A stretch of 64,000 nucleotides of DNA from Lanius collurio (taxonomy: Eukaryota > Chordata > Aves > Passeriformes > Laniidae). A program made the translations under genes and the position numbers. The stretch is from the NCBI GenBank assembly GCA_020086605.1, contig JACBWW010000023.1, forward strand, positions 1,987,063 through 2,051,062, read 5' to 3'. Of the stretch, positions 34,301-44,690 are shown piece after piece. How positions within the stretch are numbered: position 1 is the stretch's first letter; every line of letters starts with the position of its first letter. The notes beneath the pieces were generated by a model that saw only the letters and a program-made list of their open reading frames with translations, had not been told where the DNA came from and made no database searches.

Positions 34301-36239
34301 ACATGCTTACAAACATACACCAACAGAGGTCCCTGGGGGAATCTGAGGGTGCACATACCAGCTTTGCCAGCCTGGTAGAGGATCTCAGAAGAAACATAAA
34401 AATCCACGTGTGTGCCTTGGAAGAAGAGACTCAGTTGCATCACAGCCCAGACCAGCTATGTCTTGTGAAACCGAGCCGTGATTAAAACAACAGACATGTT
34501 TTGGTTATTTTTTTTTTTCCCCAACGTGCTTTAGATCTCTCATTGAGGAAAGCTGGGAGATGACTCACCCGTGGCTTCCAGAGCTAGGGAAAAAAAAGAA
34601 AAAAAAAAGAAGAAACAACCCTAAAAAAAAAAACCCAAACCATTTTCTAACCAAATGTTTGAATGCATTTGTTTTCAGTGTGCCCATGGGCAGGCTGAGA
34701 GACCAGCCCTGCAAAGCCTGCCCGTCGCCTCACGCAGCTCAGCTCGAATTTTGAGTAATCCCCACAGGCTGTTTGATGTGGTTGAGCTTGGCAAGGACTG
34801 GGGTCGATACAGGTGAACGGCTGCACTCTCGCTTTCTCCACCATCTTTACAAACTTGCCACCATCTGATGAGCAAGACCTGGGTGTCCTGCTGCCACACA
34901 CTGGAGTAACATAGCCCTCCCCACCACAAGCACCAGGGAAGTTAGGGTCTGCCCTGGGAAGTCTCCACAGAGGAGAGGTAGCTCTTGATGCTGTTTACTG
35001 GGCGCTCAGGGAGGCACCTTTGGCAAATACATGAGTAAACATGTCTAATTGTTGGTTGCAAAGTCCCCCAAGCATCAGTTAAACTTAGCCCATATGGACC
35101 CCAGGCTCCACCTCTGCATGGGCATGTTGGGCATGTCCCTGCCTGCTCCTGTCTTCCCTGTGCATGGGGGGACACACAGGGCTATCCCAGAACAGAGCAG
35201 CCAGAGGTGGGCTGCATGAGAATTAACATGGAAAAAGACAGGAGAAAAAAGCTTGGATACTTCAAAAGCCCCTGGAAGGCTTCTGAACATCTCATACCAG
35301 CAATGGAATAGAAGATTGCAGGAATTACCTCCAGTAATAGGTTGGTCTTGGCTTTGACATTGCTTTTAGCCCCAAGCTCTGTATTAAGCAGGCCAAAGTC
35401 CACAGAAGCTCTCTTAATGGATTATTGCTTAATAAAGCAACCCAATATATTTTCTCTATAGATTTTGGCATTCTCAGCATCAACCCACGCTCCTGGAGAG
35501 TGCTGGAGGTTTGAGGTGAGCCCTTCTATGAGCAGCTGAGGAGCCCAGCCCTGCACTCACACCCCTACTTCCCTGCAGTGGAAGGTGGGTTTTTTGGTGT
35601 CTAAGTGGGTTATATGAGAAAAAGAGGGTGGAAAGGAGAGGAAATCCAAACTCTGAGGGAAGGAAGTGGACTCTACATCTCACACAAGAACAGTGTTTGA
35701 TCCATCACCAGAAAGCAACTTCGGAGAAGGAAGACAAGGGCCTTCCTTCATACTCAATGGCTGGGGGTAAAAATCAGTCTATAAACCCTCCAAACTACCT
35801 GAAGGGTTTTACAGAGGGAGGAGATGCTGTGCAAGGCCAGGAATTGGAGCAGCAACCTCAGAAAGCCAGCACACAGGGGAACAATTGGCAGGCCTCACTA
35901 GTTGAACACTTCTTGAGCTGTAACCATCCTTCTCTTCCAGACAAGAAAAAATACCTCAGAAGATCTTCCCCGCCTCCAAGCCCGGTGCCTTTGCTTGCTG
36001 GATCTATATCAGAAGACTGTAGTACTCACCCAGGGGTTTTTATTTAGCGTCCCTGCCTTTGTGCCAGCAGACCTTGCATGGCAGGTTCAGTCACTTTCCA
36101 TGGGGCCTTAAGAATTCAATTTTGCTTTTAAATTTGCTGCCTCTAGGCAAGATGTAGCAAGTTTTTATGTGCATGGTGCCTCTTTGTCTGCGTAGTGGTC
36201 TCATTCCTAACGAGGAGAAGGAAAACAAAAATTCTATCT
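28301..36239. other. Intergenic, composition rises to GC-rich near 30 kb; no gene recognised
   Basis: Between about 30.0 and 31.4 kb open frames lie on both strands in several phases (up to 263 codons at 30244-31035 on the minus strand). None shows a known domain, and the stop-poor state fits the higher GC. An A-rich tract lies at 34587-34634 and a G8 run near 33630. No RNA gene or transposon was seen. Confidence 0.5.
34587..34634. repeat. A-rich tract
   Basis: Runs of A with scattered G and one short interruption, in intergenic DNA. Confidence 0.75.
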
Positions 36240-36670
36240 CTCTAAAGGATGCTATTGTGTGAAATTATTAAGTAAACAGGGGAGCTGGGGCGGGATTCGC
36301 CCAGACCCACACGCTGTGAGCAGCTGGGCTGGCCGGAGCGAAGCCTGGGTTTCAGTCCCCCTTTTCCAGTAGCATCGCTTGCCAGGCCCAGCTTTCATAA
36401 GAGTTTATTTTCAGAGTTACTCCCTCAGAGCAGAGAGGAGCAGGAACGCTCCAGCCCCGCATCCCACTCCCAGCACCATCCACCTTCCCCGCGGGGAGGT
36501 TTTGGCTCGAGCTCCCCCACTCGTTTCTCTCTTTACTGCTGCCAGAGACCCAGCCAGTGATAAACAGCAGCGGGTGCCTTTTAATTAACATCCTCATTTC
36601 AAGGCAACATATTATTTTCATTAAAATCAATAAATAGTCTCTGCTTGGACCTTTTTGTATGCCTTATATT
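36240..36670. promoter_or_regulatory. Candidate enhancer block (forkhead and homeodomain cores)
   Basis: High-complexity sequence with AAATTATTAAGTAAACAGG (forkhead core GTAAACA at 36272-36278), a central GC-rich part, and TTTTAATTAACATCC then TTCATTAAAATCAATAAATA near 36580-36635. The alternation of AT-rich homeodomain-type sites and unique sequence resembles conserved non-coding elements. Conservation was not tested. Confidence 0.3.
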
Positions 36671-39239
36671 GAAAGCAAATCAAATCCTACCCCTGGCATC
36701 TGGATTCCATACTTCCTCCACAGGATACTTTGCTGCAGAGGCTGCACCTGAGAGGGCTCAACTCACGGGATGGGGATTTCCCAGTAGGAAAGGCAGCAGC
36801 AGGTCAGATGTTTTGGGGTCTGCTTCTCCCTGCATGAGGAAGTTACTATTTCATATACCACAGAGGACAGAGCTAAAGGAGCAGTGGAGTGCAACATCCC
36901 TGGCAGTGTCCCATCCTGGACTTCGTCCCTTCTTGCCTCAGGTGGACCTTTCTGCCCTGGGGCAGCTCTGGACTCATCTGCATGACAGCAAGTGACCCTT
37001 TCCTTCTAACACTGAGTGCTGGGAAATTAGGCATGCTGACCCGAGTTAGCCAGGCCTAAACCTGCAGTACTTTGGGATCTGGGCTGAAGAAGCAGTTTAA
37101 GTGAAAAATCACCCCACAAAAAGCAGGGATGAGGGCACTGTGTCGGTGAGAGGTGGGTCCTGGTGTGCCAGGCTGGACATGGGGGCCTGCACGTGGTGCG
37201 GGGCTGCATGTGAGCAGGTTGGTGTGCAAGGGCACAGGGGTGTGCAGGTATGGAGGGCAGCTCTCCTTTGCAAAGCAGGAAAAAGGCTGAGCATCCTCTC
37301 TGTCCCAGAGCAGCCAGCCAGCACAGCTCATCTCTCCAATGTGCTCCCAATATGTTCCCAGCGCCTTGTCCCCAGTGCAATCTGCCCGCCAGGGCACAAA
37401 GCGGCCTCAGTCCCCTCCCTGCTTTCCCTGGCCATTCCCCTTTTCCCCCCACACTAAAGTCTACTTCCACACACAAAGCCTCAGTTTGTCCTTGAAGCTC
37501 CCTGCCTAAGCACTGCTGTCCTTTCCTACAGGCAAGGGGCCAAAGCACCACGCAGAGAGATTTCCCCTACTGAGATAAGCACCACACTGGGAGGTTTCCC
37601 ACTACCACACAGCAAACAGACTGCCCCACTGAGCCCTATCATTCCCATCTCTTCTCTGGGTCACTCCTACCCCCAAGCTCATCCTTGCCTGTTCCTGTGT
37701 GCTGGAGAGAGATGCCTTTGCTGCAGTGGCTTTGGCAATGACTGTTATCCCGATGACTTTTCCAGGAGAGCTGGTGAATGAAATGTTTGTCTCCTGGTTC
37801 TTCACAGTTTATCCAGCCAGATTTATTCTCAGGGAGTGGCTGGGGTTTGTGCTGCCCCAGCCCACGAGCTAGGTTGAAGGGATCCAGTTCCCAGGGACAA
37901 AATAAGTCCATTAGTTGAACATGATCCCTGTGCAATGCGGCACCCTTGGACTCCGCCCAGCACAGAATTTTCCTCCAGTTTGGGGCTTCATTACAAATCT
38001 GTGACAATGTCTGGATTTGTCAGATTATTAATTTTTACTCTGGTATCAAACACAGAACCCACCCCAAGCTGATCTACCAGACAGTCTCCAAGCCCTACCA
38101 TGCCAGGCCCATGTTGATTTAATGAGGGGGCCACAATGGTTTGGCATGAGCTGCTGAGGCATTTTGTGGAGGGGGATAAATAAACGCAGGGCACCCACAG
38201 ACTCTCACCAGGTGACTGCTGTAGGACCTCAGGGTCAAGGCATCCTTCCAGACCACCTGAAAACCTCATGGAGCTGCTCTGTTAAGGGCTCGTAAATAGC
38301 AAAGCTACTGTCCCTTCCTCCTTGCTGCTGTCCCTTTTGGCAAGCATGTTTCTAGGAGTGCTGATAGCCTTGTTTTGCCCTCAATGGGTCTCATATCTTT
38401 GAGAAAGAAGGTCTCCCAGAACTTGCCTTGTGTTATACAACAAACTTGAGCATGTGAGAACTTATTTTGCCTTTGGTTTCATACTTCGATCAAAGCAAAT
38501 CTTCAGAGGCCTGCAGACCCTGGCAGCTGGGGATGGCAACTCACCACCATGTTCAGAAACTCAACTGGCCATCAAGCCCAGAGAGTTCCTACAGAGCTGT
38601 GTCCTCCCACAGCCAGGACATCCCTGCACCCACCACCCCCTGCTGCCAGCACCAACTGCGAGGAAGGAAATTTAGTTGCTTTTCACTGAGGAGCTCAACA
38701 AAATGGATATTTATAAAATGCACTCACTCCATTCATGGCCCCAGCAGCAGTCGGCTGCCTGCCCAGGAGGGAATGTGTTGTAATGACCTCATTTTCTAGC
38801 TTGGATTTAAGCCAAGTGGTCACCTGCACATAGAAATAATGATCACAGGACAATCTGGTGCCCCTTAAAAACTCGCAGCTCAAATCCAAGCCCAGGAGAG
38901 CCTGGCATGCAGACATGACCCAAGGGGCAGTCAGGCGTGCTGACTGCAGCCGTGCCGGAGGCTGACGGCTGAGCCCTGCAGCGATAAAATCCGACTTGCT
39001 GGCGGTTTCTTGGCTGGGCTTCTCTTGAACAAGGAGCGTCTGAAGTGGGGTTTCTCACTGTGCTATTGTCCCTTGAAAGCTGCCATCCAGCTTTAGTCTA
39101 TGGATGCTGCCTCGCCGAGGCGGGCAGCCCTGGCATCCAGCCCACAGGGATCTCTGAGCCCTGCCATCCCAGCCCTGAGTGCTTCCCGCTCCTGCACGGG
39201 GATGGGGAGAGGGACATCTTCTGCAGCAGCAAACTGAAA
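36671..39239. other. Intergenic, GC-rich, no gene recognised
   Basis: Open frames up to 174 codons (37027-37551, minus) overlap open frames on the other strand and have no recognisable domain. No repeats of note. Confidence 0.5.
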
Positions 39240-39420
39240 TGTATCTGATGTTCAAAACAACGTCTGGAGTTCATTAGAGCAGCAATCCGCAGATTGGGAA
39301 TCGGGCACTTCTGAGGGATCACACAAAGGCGCTTCATGGGGGTGTGAGCTCGTGTCGGCGCGTTTTCTTCACGGCCCAAATTATTACAGGATCCAGATGT
39401 GCTCAAAGGCCCATCTGCAG
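39240..39420. promoter_or_regulatory. Candidate non-coding element
   Basis: A high-complexity block with GAGTTCATTAGAGCAGCAAT, a CpG-bearing centre (GTGTCGGCGCG) and CCCAAATTATTACAGG. It is unlike its surroundings by eye; regulatory function is inferred only. Confidence 0.25.
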
Positions 39421-42269
39421 TGTGCGTAAGCCCGTAGGCTCCCCAGCCCTTTCCTAACCCTGCTGATGCCATTCCTGCCTGCTGTGCTGCCCAGCACATG
39501 AGCCTTCCCCTGCCTGAGCCCTGCAGAAAAGCAACAGGACCTGAGGACTCATCACCTCAAGAGTGAACACTTTTATAAGAAGAGATAATCCTCAAACCAG
39601 GCTTAAAATTAAGCCTGTGCTTGAGTGTCTTGTGGCTACACAGCAGCCCTGGGCTTGTGGCAGATGTGCTGGTTTCCTGCCTGGCTGCACCCACTGCAGG
39701 GCTTAATTGAATTATAGCAATTAAGGGACATCAGCGTTGGTGCTTTCCGTAGTTTCAAGCTTAGTCCTTCAGCTGGGCAATGGGAACACCAGTTCCTCCC
39801 CAGCAAAACCTCATAGTCTGGTTTGCAGAAGCACCAGTCTATGCAGAATCCCTGCAAGCTGCTGAGCAGCCCTGAAGACCCATTTAATAGAAAGGGGGGA
39901 CAGCTTCCCCTCCATGCAGGGCTCCACTTCTCCTCCCATCCTCAGCAAAATTCTCTGACCACCCCATTTGCTCACAGACTCAAGTCCTTGTGCACCTAAT
40001 GATGCTTGTGTAACACAGACCAAACATGTCCTTTCCTTGTCAACAGGTTAAGCCTTGAGAAATTCAGTGATGTTGGAAAAAAGCTGCTTGTGAACGGAGC
40101 CCCATTGGATTAGTCCAAACAAAACACATGTGATGGATTAAAAATAAAAATGCTATTAAATTCTTTCAGGATGTGAAATTTAACAAAAGGCCTGTTGTGC
40201 ACAGGATGGAGGGGAAACGCGGGAGTCGGGACCAGGAACTCACTTAGCCAGGCAGTTTTGGAAGGACCACCTTGGATTTATTTTATTTTACCCCACTATA
40301 ATTGGATTTTGCATGCAGGTTTTGTTTGTGGAGTGATCTATTAATGCCTCTGTCTTGTCTCCCCAGGTTCCCCTTGCCCCAGACTTCCACAGCAGGCGTG
40401 CCAGGGCAGCCAGGCTCCCAACCAGGGCAGGCTGGACGTGAAGGGCTGTGCCAGAAAGCAGAGCTCTCCCTCCCTGCCCGGGAAGCCGTGACCTTTCCCA
40501 GCAAGCAGAAACAAAACCCGACAAATTCCAGAAAGTTTCAAAATCACGACGGCTAAACCCCAGAGCATCGCCTGGGAGCGGAAAAGCCCTTTTCAGATCA
40601 GCACTGGAAGCTTTTCGGCTCTGATTCCCAAACACTTCGGACCAAAAATCGCTGTATTTTTCCTTTTTTTTTTCCCCAAGGGGAAATCTGTGACTCCACC
40701 AAAGCCACATGTGGCACAAGGGTATTGACAGCCATCACAGCTCAGAAAGCAGGATAGAGATGACCCATCACTGCCCTGGCAGTACTTCTTGCTCCCCCAG
40801 GGCTGCTTTTTGCCCTTCTCGCTCTGTGCCCAGCTCACATAATCCCTGCTTCTTCTGCCAGCTGGCTGAGAGGAGCCTGCCAAGCTGGAAAAGGGCCTGG
40901 AGCCCTGGCCCACCGCAGCTAATGCAATATTTACTGCTGCGGAGCAGTGCTGGAAGCTGCCGAGAATGGGCTGCTTTGTGCGGGGCTGCTGTGGGAGGGT
41001 GGGGGTTCCCGGGGGTCCCCCCACCACCCTCCTGCTCAGGGCATCTGGGGTGAAACCAAAGCTTCCCAGGGCACAGTGGAGCTCAGACGTGAGCTGGACG
41101 TGGGCTGTAGGACGTGCACATGAGAGTGTCAGTGTGTCCAAAGGCCTCTCCACAGGGCTCCAGGGCCATCTGGGGACATGGGGACAGTCTCGTGGTGTGG
41201 GGCAGCCTGCTTACTCTCTTGCCAGGATGGCTGCTCAGATCCTTTCTTCTTAGAAAGATGGTAATAAAAAATGGAAAAGCAGCCTGAGTTTGTAGGATCT
41301 TGATTTGCGGGAGGGCGCAGCCATGGCACGTGCCCTGCTGTGGGGGGGCCTGGTAGGGCCCCCTCAGCATGCCAAGAGCCCTGCATGGGGACTCTTTTAG
41401 TTAGTAAAGTGCAGTTTTAGTGCAATCTGCTGCTCTTTCATCAGAAAAAAAAAGCATTTTCCAACAGCAGCAGGCAGAGACCTGCAAACTGCACTCTTCT
41501 TCTCAGGTAGCTGTATTTTATTGACTGGTTTTACTGAAGAATTGTCCACAGGACTGAACTGGAGCTGCTCCAGTGACCTCTGTGGGTCACTGCCGAAGAT
41601 GCCTTTGGCCCCAAGAGCAAAAGTATCACAGTTTCATTGAGGATTCAGCTGCCATGGCTTTAAGTAGGGCTGAGCTCCTGAGAAAACCCAGACTGGGAGA
41701 GCTGAGGTGCCTTCAGAAAGCCTGGCTGAGACATGTGCTGTCTTTCCAAACTTGGCATGGTGGCTCTCTGAAAATCTTGCTCTGGGATGTATCTGAGGTC
41801 AGCCAGGGAGGCAATTGGAACATAGGAAAGGCCATTCCCCCACAGTGTCTCTGGGATGGGGAGTGTGTGTGATACAGGGGGCTGGACCCCTGAAGTGAGC
41901 TGCTCATGAGAGAGCTGTGAAAGTGATGGGATCATCTGCATCCTCACTGTGGGATGGCTGCACCAGTCAGCCAGCCAGTACCCACCACTTCACCAGCTGC
42001 TAGTGCTGAAGAGTTAAACCGAGCTGAGAAGTACAGCTGTGAGAGAAGGGCTGCTCAGCCTCCATCCATGCTCTTCTGGAGTCAGTGGCTGTTATTCCTC
42101 CTACAACAGCCACCTGCTCTGCCCAGAGTAAGGCACCAGGCAGGGTATTTATTTGCAAAGTGATTAATAACTTAATTCTGCCTCTATGTCCCAGGTTCAC
42201 AGCTGTGTTTGCCAGCGGGGCAGGCTGGCTGCTCCAGCCTTTCCTCTTACTCCTGCTACAGGTGGAATG
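39421..42269. other. Intergenic, GC-rich, no gene recognised
   Basis: Includes an AT-rich high-complexity patch at about 40040-40200. Long open frames such as 40593-41153 (minus, 186 codons) have no known domain and face open frames on the opposite strand. Confidence 0.5.
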
Positions 42270-42720
42270 GAATGACTTCTCCGGCACGAGTCCATTTGGT
42301 GCTAAAAACAGGAAATCAGTTTTCTATCGATTGGCATTTCTCTTAACGTATTCTCGCAAGTGCTCATTAAATTTTCATTCAATTATCCCAGGCCACGTTG
42401 TATTTTTTTCCTCCCATCCTTTTCAGAAGGAATAGGCGATAATGGAGGCATCCATCCCTCCCGCGGAAGCAGGCCGTTCAAGCTAATTTAATCAAGGAAA
42501 GGCAAATCTTAATAAAGGAGGAGGGAAGAGCAGTCCTCGGACCAGGATGGCTGATGGTATAATGACCTGTCTTCTAAAGAAGCAGCGCAGCTGAAGCTCT
42601 CCTGGTGCCATTAATGTTCGATATGTCAGAGCTGAAGGTACCAGTGAGAGGAAAACAACATCATTAAGCGGGACACTCCCATGTTGGAAGGGAAGGCACA
42701 TTTATATTCTGACAGAGGAT
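42270..42720. promoter_or_regulatory. Candidate enhancer block (homeodomain-rich)
   Basis: Contains GTGCTCATTAAATTTTCATT then CAATTATCCC, AGCTAATTTAATCAAGG, AAATCTTAATAAAGG, GCCATTAATGTTCG and CATCATTAAGCGG within about 400 bp of otherwise unique sequence. The density of TAAT/ATTA cores is well above the GC-rich neighbourhood. Function is inferred from appearance. Confidence 0.35.
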
Positions 42721-42749
42721 TATCTAGGCAGCAACAATAATAGCAGGAG

Positions 42750-42771
42750 TAATAATAATAATAATAATAAA
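42750..42771. repeat. (AAT)n microsatellite
   Basis: About seven tandem AAT units. Confidence 0.85.
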
Positions 42772-44029
42772 TCATTATCACTTGCCATTGCTGGCTGTAG
42801 TGGGACCCAAGGGTGTGAAACAGCTCTGGCGTAGTTAAAAGGGTGAGTGGTGGGCAGGAACATCAGCAGGAGAATACAGGTTTACAGGGTGATCTGGGAC
42901 AAGTCCCTGTCTGCTCCTGCCTCAGTTTACCCAGCTGCAAAGCCAGCTTGGATTTGCTCCTACTCTGTCAGGAAGCGCTTTTCCCTGCAGGAACACCACA
43001 CTTGGGGCAGAACACCCAAGGACAGCCCAGCCTTTGCTCAGCTGGGAGCAAGAGGGATGGTGCCAAATCCAGACCTTCTCCGAGCCTGAAGGTGATCTTG
43101 TTCTTGGAGCCCTTTCATATTATCACATAAAAGCTCAGGAGAACATTTTTCATAAGGTTTGTGACAACAGCTCGTCCATCTGCAAAGCTGACAAACCCAG
43201 CCACTAGCCAAAATATATTCCAGATTTGGCTCCAAATGGCACATGTTTGACCCGCCTCTGAGGGCTACACATTTCAGACAGACGTGTTGTTCCTCTGTGC
43301 AGCACCTTACCAGGGGTAACATCTGTGTGGCACCACTGTGCACGTCGTTGCTCAGTACGCAAGCGAGAGTTCAGTCTCGGGGAGATACACTCGTTGTTAT
43401 CGCTGCCCTGGGACAGTCAGGCTCTTGGCAGAGATGGGCCAGCAGGAGAGAGCTGGGCTCTGGCTAATCTCCACAGCATGTCTGAGTGGTTACATGTGAG
43501 GGTGGGAGCCTCACTGCATACGCCACCCTTTATCTGGGTTGCAAGACAGCTTCTGATAAAGAACCACAGGGCAGACAGCGGCGGCAGCTGAAAGGGATTG
43601 GGGATCAAGGTAGTGAAGGAAGACCTGGCTCCAAATCAAAAGGACCTTGGTGGCTGTGCTGAAGGGTAGGCTCCTGCTCGAGGTGGGATGGGGATGTTCC
43701 TTCCTCTTCAGAGCAGGGGAGCGGAAGGGGAGAGGGGAAGAAAGGCTGCAATATTGCTGTGCACCTTCCTTGCACTTATTTTGCTGCACCCATCCCCTTT
43801 GCTCTACCTGCTGCAAAGACCTAGCTTGTCTCCAGCAATAGTTTGTACTGTCCAGCTGGTGCATGAAGAGAGGAATGCTACACATCCCAAAGGTGTGTGG
43901 TGCTGTCCCATAGCATATCTGACACCCCTGCAGCTCAACCACCCCCTTTGCCATTGCCCCAGGTGCACTCTTGGCAACCACGAGCCTTGAAAGGAGGGAG
44001 GAGATTCAGAAACTCAGGATGTGCTCAAA
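42772..44029. other. Intergenic, no gene recognised
   Basis: GC-rich sequence with overlapping open frames on both strands (longest 156 codons, 43511-43981, minus). No known domains or repeats. Confidence 0.5.
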
Positions 44030-44240
44030 GCAGATAAGTGTTTTAGCTGAAGTGCTGAGAGCTCTTTCCCTGAGTGCTTGCGGTAAGCTCCATTACCGCC
44101 GGGGCTCGGGACCTTCGGTGCTGTGCAGGCGGGGAGAATGCTCCTTAATGTCAGATTGGAGCTGTCTTTCGTAATGCAATTATTCCTCAATAATCTTGAA
44201 ATGGAATACAATTAGGAAAGGAAGAGGGGGGAGAGTGCAG
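44030..44240. promoter_or_regulatory. Candidate regulatory block with a GCGGTAA inverted repeat
   Basis: GCGGTAA at 44080-44086 and its exact complement TTACCGC at 44093-44099 are separated by 6 bp. The left arm includes the RUNX-type core TGCGGT. Nearby lie TCGTAATGCAATTATTCC and AATACAATTAGGAAAGG. Regulatory function is inferred. Confidence 0.3.
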
Positions 44241-44597
44241 TGGTAGTTGGGATCTGTAATGCAAGGGCTGTGCTGGCACTGCAGGGACGCTGGACACAGC
44301 CCCTGGCCAGGGCCCTGGGCCGCAGGGCATCTTCTCCACACGGAGCCAGCCGAAGCCTTTACCTTAACAGTCAGGAGTAAAGAGGAGGGTTTGGGGTTCT
44401 TCTTTTCTCTTTCATCTTGAAAAATAATTAGGCTCAAAAGTGTTTCGGAAGAGGCTTGCAAGCTTTAAATCAAGCTTCTGAAGAGCCTGATCAAAGCAGC
44501 AGCATCTCCATCTGCGGAACACCCCTGCGTTATGGAGCTGTGCCTTTGTCCCTGGATAACCCTTCCTGGCCAGAGGGATCTGAGGTCAGGATGCAAG

Positions 44598-44690
44598 GAT
44601 CATAAAATCACAGAAGGGTTTGGGTTGGAAGGAACCTTAAAGGTCTTCTTGTTCTACCCCCCTGCCGTGGGCAGGGACACCTATTAGAAG
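44598..44690 (-). mobile_element. CR1 LINE 3' terminal fragment
   Basis: The plus strand reads ATAAAATCACAGAAGGGTTT, GGGTTGGAAGGAACCTTAAA, then CCCCCCTGCCGTGGGCAGGG, the complement of a CR1 3' end. Only the last roughly 90 bp remain, and the boundary on the right is by eye. Confidence 0.9.

Noticed and set aside
40593..41153. 186-codon minus-strand open frame
   Set aside because: No known motif, and it faces another long frame on the plus strand.
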